A stretch of 22,909 nucleotides of DNA from an uncultured Oxalobacteraceae bacterium (GTDB lineage: Bacteria; Pseudomonadota; Gammaproteobacteria; Burkholderiales; Burkholderiaceae): assembly GCA_946479255.1 (NCBI GenBank), contig CAMLFK010000052.1:1-22909 (forward strand), given 5' to 3'. Each line of letters starts with the position of its first letter. Within the stretch, counting starts at the first letter, position 1. The notes beneath the pieces are model-generated. The model was not told where the DNA came from. It did no database searches and was given only the letters and a program-made list of their open reading frames with translations. Positions 15,795 to 22,909 of the stretch are shown here, one piece after another. The translations under genes and the position numbers were made by a program.

Positions 15795-16238
15795 ATGCCG
15801 TATATTTTCGCTGGAGTAGATAGCTACAAAGGAAAGCCGTTGATCGGTACGGGTACATGTGTGGATCTAATCAAGGAGTTGGTGCCCGGCCTGAAGGGGC
15901 AGTCAACGACCACGTGGAAGGCCGGCGGCAATGTAATGGAAGTCTTTAAGGCTGGCAAAACCATCCCGCGTGGCACCGCGATCGCAACCTTCGAGAACGG
16001 GCGCTATCCGCAACGATGCGCGGTTGGATACGCCGGCTCATGCCACCATGCGGCGATACTTCTCAGCGTTCAAGCAGGGGGCGTTTGGATCATGGATCAA
16101 TACAAATCAGACAAGAACCGTATGTTTATCGAATCGCGCTTTCTGCGGCTTCTCCCGCCGCGTACTGAAAAGCTTTCAAATGGAAATTGGCGAGATGCGG
16201 GCAATAACCCGCGTGCGTTTTATGTGATTGAGAAATGA
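15795..16238 (+). CDS. BPSL0067 family protein, putative peptidoglycan amidase effector
   Basis: Protein of 147 aa resembling the BPSL0067 family, thought to have an NlpC/P60-like cysteine amidase fold and found beside STY0301-type genes. Visible features are GTCVDLIKELVPG with candidate nucleophile C22, the GTAIATFENGRYP turn, CHHAAILL with candidate catalytic H85, and GVWIMDQYKSD with D101. No signal peptide is seen, so it would need a secretion system such as type VI to reach a target periplasm. A GGGGAG site precedes the ATG. The gene overlaps the next by 4 bp, an effector-immunity arrangement. Family identity is from recognition; activity and delivery route are inferred. Confidence 0.8.
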   Translation: MPYIFAGVDSYKGKPLIGTGTCVDLIKELVPGLKGQSTTTWKAGGNVMEVFKAGKTIPRGTAIATFENGRYPQRCAVGYAGSCHHAAILLSVQAGGVWIMDQYKSDKNRMFIESRFLRLLPPRTEKLSNGNWRDAGNNPRAFYVIEK

Positions 16239-16717
16239 GCAGCCGGGGCTTTTCGTTGGGGCTGCTGGGTGTTGTCGGGCTTGTGTGGGCAATAGGCCAC
16301 CCAGTCTCGGTCGGGGCTGCTGCAGTGATGGCAAGGTCCGCGCCGGCCCCTGTATTTCGCACCCAATGTCCACAGTCGCTACCGGAAGGGGTATTGCCCA
16401 CACGGGAGCGGCCCGACGGATGGACTGCATCGGCGCCGGCCGGGTTTGTGATCAATGGAGCGGGCCTGGAGCACGGGACGCCAGGCGAGAAAGCACACTT
16501 AAAGCCCACGTCGAGCCGAACCACGAAACGCGGCAAGAAGGAAATCTCGGTAACGCGCTGGACGTTCGATCTACCGCACTCTTACGAGACCTGGCTGTAC
16601 TGCACTTATGGTTCCATCGAGTTGGCCAAGCGCATCCCAGCCACCGCGACTGAATGCACCGTGACGGTCGAAACCGAAGGATTAAATCGCCTGCCGACCG
16701 TCTTCATTTGCAAATGA
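16235..16717 (+). CDS. STY0301 family secreted protein, probable immunity to the upstream amidase
   Basis: Protein of 160 aa with an N-terminal hydrophobic segment (about residues 7-30) consistent with a signal peptide, so probably periplasmic. It resembles the STY0301 family: four Cys at 45, 123, 141 and 159 suggesting two disulfides, an early CPQS, WLYCTYGS in the middle, and the terminal ICK. The ATG overlaps the stop of the BPSL0067 gene by 4 bp. A periplasmic protein translated together with a putative wall-degrading amidase fits a cognate immunity protein. That role is inferred from position and location. Confidence 0.78.
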   Translation: MSSRGFSLGLLGVVGLVWAIGHPVSVGAAAVMARSAPAPVFRTQCPQSLPEGVLPTRERPDGWTASAPAGFVINGAGLEHGTPGEKAHLKPTSSRTTKRGKKEISVTRWTFDLPHSYETWLYCTYGSIELAKRIPATATECTVTVETEGLNRLPTVFICK

Positions 16718-16741
16718 AGACGGTAAGTTGATTGTGGTGGC

Positions 16742-17203
16742 CGTGGCTGCGGAGTCGCTCACCCCGCCCGCAAACCACGCCGGTACTGAATAGCTTCGGC
16801 CACATGGACCTGCGTGACGCCATCCGCCCCGGCCAGGTCGGCAATCGTCCGCGCCACCTTCAGCACCCGGTGGTACGACCGTGCCGACCATTGCAAATGG
16901 GTCATGGCGGTCTGCAGAATGCGCGCGCCATCGGCGTCCGGCTTGCAGTACTGGTCGATCTCGCGCGTGCCCAGGCGCTGGTTGGAATGGCCCTGGCGCT
17001 CAAGCTGGCGCTGGTGCGCCCGCGCGACACGTTCGGCAATGACGGCGCTGGACTCGCCATCGGCGGCGCCTGAGATAGCCGATGCCGGCATGGCCGCCAC
17101 CTCAATCTGGATATCGATCCGGTCCAGCAGCGGGCCGGAAATGCGGCTCTGGTAGCGTGCCACCGCATCGCTGCTGCAATGGCATTTGCCGGACGGATGA
17201 CCC
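16742..17203. repeat. 462-bp direct repeat, copy B (inside complete comM)
   Basis: Partner of 13466-13927. It is the 3' end of the intact comM gene plus 17 bp after the stop codon. Beyond 16742 the sequence is unrelated to the flank of copy A, which marks the cargo boundary. Confidence 0.97.
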
Positions 17204-18276
17204 AGGTAGCCGCACGGGCAGGGATTCATGGCGGCGATCAGTTGGAAGCGGGCAGGGAAGGTGGTGTGCCGGGCCGTACGCGCTATCGTCACCTCGCCCG
17301 ATTCCATGGGCTGGCGCAGCACTTCCAGCACCCGCCGGTCGAACTCCGGCAGCTCATCGAGGAACAACACGCCGAAATGCGCCAGCGATATTTCGCCGGG
17401 GCGGGGCACGCTGCCGCCGCCCACCAATGCGGGCCCAGAGCTGGTGTGATGCGGGCTGCGGTACGGCCGCATTTTCCACAGACCGGGCTTGAAAACGCCA
17501 GCCAGCGAGCACACCGCGGCCGACTCCAGCGCTTCATCTTCCGACATGGGTGGCAGCAAGCCGACCAAGCGCGACGCCAGCATGGTCTTGCCCGAGCCGG
17601 GTGAGCCGATCAGCAAGACGCTGTGTGATCCGGCCGCGGCAATTTCGAGCGCCCGTTTGGTGGCGGCCTGGCCCTTGACGTCCTTGAAGTCGCGGTAAGC
17701 GATCGCTTCGCTGCGCGCCGGCGCTGTGTGCCGGCGCAGCCTGCAGCTATCGTCGAGCGCGCTGAAATGCGCGCACACTTGCAGCAGGGTTTGTGCCGGA
17801 TAGATGTCGACGTTGCCGACCAGCGCGGCTTCGTCGGCGTTGGCCATGGGGATGATGAACCCGCGCTGCTTGCTGTCGCGGTGCCGCTGCATGGCGAAGG
17901 TCATCGCCAGCGCGCCTTGAATAGGCCGCAATTCGCCCGACAGGGATAGTTCGCCGGCGTATTCGAATTTGTCCAGATGGCGGGAAGGAAGCTGCCCGGA
18001 GGCGGCCAGGATGCCGAGTGCGATCGGCAAATCGAAGCGCCCCGATTCCTTCGGCACATCGGCCGGACCGAGGTTGACCGTGATGCGCCGTTGCGGCACC
18101 TGGAAGCCGGCATTGAGCAGCGCCGCCTGCACACGGTCCTTGGCTTCACGTACCTCGGTATCGGGCAAGCCGACAATCAGCAACTTCGGTAAGCCATTGG
18201 CCAGGTGTACCTCAACGGAAACCGCGAGCGCTTCCATGCCGCACAGGGCGCGGCTTCGTAGTACGGCTAAGTTCAT
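16759..18276 (-). CDS. comM: ComM/YifB family Mg-chelatase-like AAA+ ATPase
   Basis: Protein of 505 aa, normal length. Characterised ComM is a hexameric branch-migration helicase that helps integrate DNA taken up by natural transformation. The N-terminal ChlI-like domain (about residues 1-170) starts MNLAVLRSRALCGMEA and contains GLPDTEVREAKDRVQAAL. The AAA+ core has Walker A GSPGSGKT (K230), Walker B VLFLDELPEF and PYRSPHHTSS. A Cys-rich PCPCGYLGH...KCHCSSD zinc-type motif follows, then the C-terminal Mg_chelatase_C domain. The gene is intact, but its last ~445 bp are duplicated at 13483-13927, with the effector/immunity cargo between. Its 3' end may therefore be partly of foreign origin. 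Confidence 0.96.
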   Translation of the reverse strand: MNLAVLRSRALCGMEALAVSVEVHLANGLPKLLIVGLPDTEVREAKDRVQAALLNAGFQVPQRRITVNLGPADVPKESGRFDLPIALGILAASGQLPSRHLDKFEYAGELSLSGELRPIQGALAMTFAMQRHRDSKQRGFIIPMANADEAALVGNVDIYPAQTLLQVCAHFSALDDSCRLRRHTAPARSEAIAYRDFKDVKGQAATKRALEIAAAGSHSVLLIGSPGSGKTMLASRLVGLLPPMSEDEALESAAVCSLAGVFKPGLWKMRPYRSPHHTSSGPALVGGGSVPRPGEISLAHFGVLFLDELPEFDRRVLEVLRQPMESGEVTIARTARHTTFPARFQLIAAMNPCPCGYLGHPSGKCHCSSDAVARYQSRISGPLLDRIDIQIEVAAMPASAISGAADGESSAVIAERVARAHQRQLERQGHSNQRLGTREIDQYCKPDADGARILQTAMTHLQWSARSYHRVLKVARTIADLAGADGVTQVHVAEAIQYRRGLRAG

Positions 18277-18870
18277 GGGAAGAATGCAGGAAGTGGCGAT
18301 GTCGCGATCGTGCGCGCTGGGCCGGCGCGCCGCTTGCGCGCCGCTAATCGTGCGTCACAAGGCTGGGGTTCCAGGCGCATAGATCTTCGTTGAGCGAGAG
18401 CCGCAAACCTGGGCCGAAAAGCTCATGATCTTGTCCTTCAGACAAGCGCCCAGCCACCTTAGTTCTTTTCCGGAATTTTTAATTTCCTGCGCAATTCTTT
18501 TGCGTAAAAAACTCCGGCAAATCATAAAAAACGTAACAGGGATATATGAAATAAATGCTATATGGCTAGCTCGCCAATCAAAATGGGAATTTGAAAGTAA
18601 ATCGATATTGGTGACAATTCGTGAGAGTTTATCGAGATTTTCCCTGCTAGACTTTCGCAGTTGAGTAATGAAGCCGGTACGAAATGAGACAAATGTTTCT
18701 ATTCCACGGTTTTAGATATTCCGTGCCCGCCCTTGCTCGGCGCGCAACGAGTTTCCGCTGGTCGAATTTGATATCGCAAATCGGCCAAGGGAGTGATTGA
18801 ACCGGTGGCCAGGCCGCGCTGGATCGATTGATGCAGTAAATTCTCTTTTAATCTTTTAAGGAATACATCG
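18277..18870. other. AT-rich spacer between comM and the small secreted protein gene
   Basis: About 590 bp without a gene I can support. The first part is GC-rich and holds a GGCGCGC/GCGCGCC inverted repeat (18324-18342) without a T run. From about 18420 the sequence becomes clearly AT-rich. Short open frames here have no ribosome site or recognisable protein character. The promoters of comM and the secreted protein gene must lie here, but I could not place them confidently. Confidence 0.5.
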
Positions 18871-19170
18871 ATGAAAATTTCTAAGACTGTTGCGGCCGCT
18901 GTGGCTGCGGTCATGCTGTTTTCGGCCTCCGTTGTCCAGGCTTCTTGCCAGTCGACCTGCGAAGCATACGCAGCTCAAGCTTCTGCTCAGGTTTATGCTA
19001 CCCATGGGTATCCGGATACGAGTCTCTGTTCGTCTGGTGGCGTGCCAGAGCAATACAAAGCGCGATGCATCTCGGAGATCAACGCAGTTCGCGCGGCGAC
19101 TGAAGCGGCTGCTGCACAGGCCTATAGCCAGGCATACTACAGCTGCAGGCAAAGTTGCCAAGGCGCATAA
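18871..19170 (+). CDS. Small secreted protein with paired CX3C motifs
   Basis: Not recognised. Protein of 99 aa with a strong AAGGAA ribosome site and a clear signal peptide, MKISKTVAAAVAAVMLFSASVVQA, cut after A24. The 75-residue mature protein has six Cys (26, 30, 53, 66, 92, 96): a CX3C at each end and two single Cys between. The ends are Ala/Gln/Tyr-rich and look helical, so the two CX3C motifs could staple a helical hairpin, with C53-C66 closing the central loop. It is monocistronic and surrounded by AT-rich DNA. Function is unknown; a periplasmic or secreted disulfide-bonded mini-protein is inferred. Confidence 0.8.
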   Translation: MKISKTVAAAVAAVMLFSASVVQASCQSTCEAYAAQASAQVYATHGYPDTSLCSSGGVPEQYKARCISEINAVRAATEAAAAQAYSQAYYSCRQSCQGA

Positions 19171-19473
19171 ATCTGCTTAGTATCTTTGTAGCGGCATTCC
19201 CGCACCGCTGTATGCTGGACTGCCGCTTCTCTGAATTTTCCGCACAACGCTTGGGGCAATCAGCTAATCATAAAACGCTGCCAACTCAAAATAAATCCCT
19301 GCATGTGAAAACTTTAGAACGCCTAAGAAAGTTTCATTTCTTTATTTTTATTAATTAATAAGAAGGCCCGCGCAAGTCAGCGCCGCGGCAAGCATGTGCA
19401 CTTTTCAATCGGACAGCAACTAATTCGCTGTGCGGGTGTCGAACGGGAATGGCTGATATTTAAGGTCTCCGGC
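19171..19473. other. AT-rich spacer before the PhaC-like gene
   Basis: About 300 bp with no supportable gene. It contains an AT-rich stretch around 19320-19365 that may hold the promoter of the following gene. A GTG at 19396 is in frame with that gene, but the residues it adds are not family-like. Confidence 0.45.
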
Positions 19474-20529
19474 ATGTTTGAAACAATGGATAGCCTGCGC
19501 CGCCTGCAGGGTAGAGCGCTTGAACGCCTGGGTTACGGTCCGCGCGAAACGACGTCCCGTATCGTCGACGAAGCTCCACACTGGCGCTTGCGTTGCTATG
19601 CACCTTGTGCAGGCAATGCCATACCGCTGCTGATCGTTCCAGCCCCCATTAAGCGGCCTTACATCTGGGATATTTCTCCTGAACGCAGTGTGGTCAGGCA
19701 CGCGATCGAGCATGGCTTGGGCGTCTATCTGGTCGAATGGATAGCGCCGATCGAAGGCCGGCCCCAGCCTGCGTTGGCCGACTATGCCGGAGTGCTGCTT
19801 GATGCCTGCATGGAAGCGCTCGCAGCAGCGACTGGTTCAGCCAGAGCAATGCTCGCAGGCCATTCGTTAGGCGGCATCTTCGCCGCGCTGTATGGCGCCT
19901 ACCGGCCAGAAAGAGTGGCCGCGCTGGTGCTGGTCGACGTGCCCCTGCATTTTCCGCAAGGCACCCGCGCTAAAGCATCCAATGCGCTCCCAGTTCTGAG
20001 CAGGCGCCCTGTTCCCGGCTCGATGCTCAGCATACTCAGCGCCTATACCTCACCGCAAACCTTCGTCGTCGAGCGCCATATCGACCGCATCGCCAGTCTG
20101 GCTTCACGTGCGCATACACGAACGCATTGGCAGGTCGAGCGATGGACCCTGGATGAACTACCGCTGTCGCGTCCTCTGTTCGACGACGTGATTGAGCAGC
20201 TTTACCGGGCCGATGGCTTCATGCGTGGCACGATCCGCATCGGCGAAGCCTGCGTATGCCCACGCAATATCGTGGCGCCTGTATGCACCGTGTTCCAGCC
20301 GTCGAGTTCAATTGTTCCGAGCTCCTCGGTGACGGCCTTCCTTGATGCCGTCGGCAGCGTGGAAAAAAAACGGCTGACATACCCGGGCGATCAGGGCGTC
20401 GCGCTGCAACATGTGGGGCCGCTCGTTGGCGACAATGCGCATCGCAATCTTTGGCCGCAAGTGTTTGCCTGGATCGAGCAGATCAATGAGCAGTCCGAGC
20501 CGGCGCGGGCACTTAGCGTGGCGCCCTAG
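19474..20529 (+). CDS. PhaC-like alpha/beta hydrolase
   Basis: Protein of 351 aa from the ATG at 19474 (AAGG upstream), or 377 aa from a GTG at 19396. It resembles polyhydroxyalkanoate synthases: PLLIVPAPIKRPYIWDISPERSVVRHAIEHGLGVYLVEW matches the PhaC core, and a nucleophile elbow follows, GHSLGG with S131. True PhaC enzymes use Cys here, so this is a Ser-type relative. H313 in LQHVGPLVG sits where the catalytic His is expected. The usual PhaC DHIVP acid motif reads SSIVP (278-282), so the Asp seems replaced by Ser. It could be a depolymerase or esterase, or a degenerate member. It ends 34 bp before the convergent VOC gene. Confidence 0.8.
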   Translation: MFETMDSLRRLQGRALERLGYGPRETTSRIVDEAPHWRLRCYAPCAGNAIPLLIVPAPIKRPYIWDISPERSVVRHAIEHGLGVYLVEWIAPIEGRPQPALADYAGVLLDACMEALAAATGSARAMLAGHSLGGIFAALYGAYRPERVAALVLVDVPLHFPQGTRAKASNALPVLSRRPVPGSMLSILSAYTSPQTFVVERHIDRIASLASRAHTRTHWQVERWTLDELPLSRPLFDDVIEQLYRADGFMRGTIRIGEACVCPRNIVAPVCTVFQPSSSIVPSSSVTAFLDAVGSVEKKRLTYPGDQGVALQHVGPLVGDNAHRNLWPQVFAWIEQINEQSEPARALSVAP

Positions 20530-20563
20530 TCCGGCCGGGCAGCGAAGCTTGCTAGCGGTCCGG

Positions 20564-20992
20564 TCAGAAGGTGATGTGCACCGAAGGCGCGCTGCGTTTC
20601 GCGTCGCCGTGGAAAACGGCTTCGATGTTGTTGCCGTCGGGATCGAGCACAAACGCGGCGTAGTAGCCAGGATGGTAAGGACGTTCGCCGGGGGCGCCAT
20701 TGTCCTTGGCGCCATTGGCCAGTGCCGCCTCATAAAACGCGTCGACCATGGCGCGGTTCTGCGCCTGGAAGGCAAGGTGGTGACGTCCGGTCAAGGAGCC
20801 TTGCGCGGCTTGACTGTCGGCGGTGGACACAAACAGCTCGTCCGCCCAGAAGAAATCATCCCCGGTACCGCCGATGGGAATGTTCAGGACATTGAAAACG
20901 GCTGTGTAGAATCGTTGGGAAGCGGGGAGGTCGCGCACCACCAGCTGGATGTGATCGATCAGGCGGCCACGGTGCAGTTCTTGGGTTTCCAT
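20564..20992 (-). CDS. VOC/glyoxalase-family protein
   Basis: Vicinal oxygen chelate protein of 142 aa. Paired beta-alpha-beta-beta-beta units are visible, starting LIDHIQLVVRDLPASQRFYTAVF and ending FVLDPDGNNIEAVFHG. Likely metal ligands are H14, a His at 71-72 and E124 in NNIEAVF. The start at 20992 has a strong AAAGGAGC site; further upstream extension is unsupported. Members include dioxygenases, glyoxalases and antibiotic-resistance proteins, and nothing here fixes the substrate. The neighbouring aldo/keto reductase gene is on the same strand, 110 bp upstream. Confidence 0.88.
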   Translation of the reverse strand: METQELHRGRLIDHIQLVVRDLPASQRFYTAVFNVLNIPIGGTGDDFFWADELFVSTADSQAAQGSLTGRHHLAFQAQNRAMVDAFYEAALANGAKDNGAPGERPYHPGYYAAFVLDPDGNNIEAVFHGDAKRSAPSVHITF

Positions 20993-21102
20993 GCTTTGCT
21001 CCTTTCGAGGCGAAGTTCGTGACATTAACACAAGATTGCGTGTGCTTTGCAGTACGTCTCGCCCTTTTTTTTGCAGCCGCCTTGCGCCAAGCGCGCACCT
21101 GC

Positions 21103-22128
<1,026 letters not shown>

Positions 22129-22315
22129 GGAGGCTCTCTTCCTCATTTCGGTTAATAAGCCGAAGCATGCGGTCCAATTACTTTATTGGCAATACCTTGC
22201 GGGTATGAGCAAGGCTTCTCCATCGATGATGTGCGCTACCAAAACCTTGTGCGTGGAGGCGGTGGCAGCGTGGCGCAAGCTTGCGGCGTTCCCATGGCGC
22301 AAGCATATTTTTTGA

Positions 22316-22344
22316 TTGACAGTACGCAAAGCTGCTCCTACACT
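22316..22344 (+). promoter_or_regulatory. Sigma70-type promoter of the TonB-dependent receptor gene
   Basis: A perfect -35 TTGACA (22316-22321) and a -10 TACACT (22339-22344) are separated by 17 bp. Transcription would start near 22351, leaving a leader of about 70 nt before the receptor ATG. Confidence 0.75.
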
Positions 22345-22348
22345 GGAA

Positions 22349-22364
22349 ATGGTCGCGCTACCAT
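22349..22364. promoter_or_regulatory. LacI-family-type operator overlapping the transcription start
   Basis: ATGGTCGCGCTACCAT is a 16-bp palindrome with one mismatched pair and a central CG, close to the TGGTAGCGCTACCA form of LacI-family operators. It covers the predicted +1, an ideal repression site. No LacI-type gene lies in the window, so the regulator is inferred to be elsewhere. Confidence 0.6.
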
Positions 22365-22421
22365 TATGTGTTATGACTGGAGCGCCGGGCGCAGCACATA
22401 TCAATGAGAAATGGAGACAAA

Positions 22422-22909
22422 ATGTTGAAGAAGTACGAGAACTCGCGCGCCAACGGCAAGCAAGTGGTGCTTGCGATGACTGTGGCCGCCAGCCTGATTG
22501 CGCAAGCGTACGCCCAGGAAGCGCCAGCCGCCGACAGCGCGCCCATCGCGACCGTGCAAGTGACCGGCTACCGTGCCAGTCTGCTGTCGTCCGCCAAGGA
22601 CAAGAAAGAAGCCGTCGGCTTCCAGGACACCATCAGCTCCGAAGACTTCGGTAAATTCCCAGACAAAAACATCGCTGAATCGCTGAGCCGCATTCCCGGC
22701 GTGCAGATCGCCCGCGACGTGACCGGCGAAGGCATGAACGTGCAGATCCGCGGTCTCGGTTCGAGCTTCACCAAAGTTCTGCTCAACAACACCCAGATCG
22801 CCGTGGCTTCGTCCGGCCCGGCCGACGGCGCCAACAGCAACCGCGAGATCGACCTCGACCTGCTGCCGACCGACCTGTTCACCAAGCTGACCGTCAGCAA
22901 GAGCCCGAC
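22422..22909 (+). CDS. TonB-dependent outer-membrane receptor, N-terminal part (runs off the window)
   Basis: First 162 codons of an outer-membrane transporter; the gene continues beyond the window. A GGAGA site (22413-22417) precedes the ATG. A signal peptide ends near AYA-QE (about residue 36). The linker VQVTGYRASLLSSAKDKKEAVGFQDTIS leads into the plug domain, with DFGKFPDKNIAESLSRIPGVQI and VQIRGLGSSFTKVLLN. This is the Xanthomonas/Caulobacter-type TBDR subfamily, often involved in oligosaccharide uptake. The LacI-type operator at the promoter fits carbohydrate-responsive control, but no substrate can be named from the plug alone. Confidence 0.92.
   Translation, partial: MLKKYENSRANGKQVVLAMTVAASLIAQAYAQEAPAADSAPIATVQVTGYRASLLSSAKDKKEAVGFQDTISSEDFGKFPDKNIAESLSRIPGVQIARDVTGEGMNVQIRGLGSSFTKVLLNNTQIAVASSGPADGANSNREIDLDLLPTDLFTKLTVSKSP

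Noticed and set aside
13466..17203. Transposon or integrase-borne island as explanation for the comM repeat
   Set aside because: No transposase, integrase, terminal inverted repeats or short target duplication seen; the repeat is gene sequence of 462 bp.
18324..18342. GGCGCGC inverted repeat as a terminator or CRISPR-like element
   Set aside because: A single hairpin with no T run and no repeated units.
18425..18664. 79-residue open frame in the AT-rich spacer
   Set aside because: No ribosome site, no recognisable protein features and no sign of codon selection.

Overview
The window looks like the chromosome of a GC-rich beta-proteobacterium, most likely an Oxalobacteraceae/Massilia-type organism. 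This rests on GC-rich coding sequence, a DUF1840 gene, a BPSL0067/STY0301 gene pair, a PhaC-like hydrolase and a Xanthomonas/Caulobacter-type TonB-dependent receptor. The taxon is an inference from gene content. I saw no rRNA, tRNA, CRISPR array, transposase or integrase.

Layout. (1) 107-4447 (+): a tight envelope-modification operon of OmpR-type regulator, sensor kinase, EptA-like phosphoethanolamine transferase and PAP2 phosphatase, meeting a DUF1840 gene tail to tail. (2) 4861-8958 (-): an operon of lipoprotein, MFS transporter, ABC ATPase and ABC-2 permease, several genes overlapping by 4 bp. (3) 9040-9909 (+): a MarR regulator and a tautomerase, each preceded by the same 17-bp putative operator. 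(4) 9882-12194 (-): a TetR regulator, an SDR and an old yellow enzyme that has lost about 100 internal residues. Two matching palindromes mark the TetR start and the SDR promoter region. (5) 12297-13352 (+): a secreted protein made of two diverged copies of one domain, with a TTG start.

(6) 13466-17203 is the most unusual region. A complete comM gene (16759-18276, -) has the last ~445 bp of its coding sequence repeated about 3.3 kb away as a headless fragment. The two copies form a 462-bp direct repeat with only three differences. Between them lies about 2.8 kb of less GC-rich DNA holding what look like interbacterial effector/immunity genes. These are a BPSL0067-family putative amidase overlapping a STY0301-family secreted protein, and a frameshifted polymorphic-toxin C-terminal module followed by two small unknown genes that may be immunity genes. 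The geometry is what a single crossover (Campbell-type) integration within the 3' end of comM would leave.

(7) 18277-22909: an AT-rich spacer; a small secreted protein with six cysteines in a CX3C...CX3C pattern; a PhaC-like alpha/beta hydrolase with a Ser nucleophile but apparently no catalytic Asp; a VOC-family protein; an aldo/keto reductase; and the start of a TonB-dependent receptor with a strong sigma70-like promoter and a LacI-type palindrome at its predicted transcription start.
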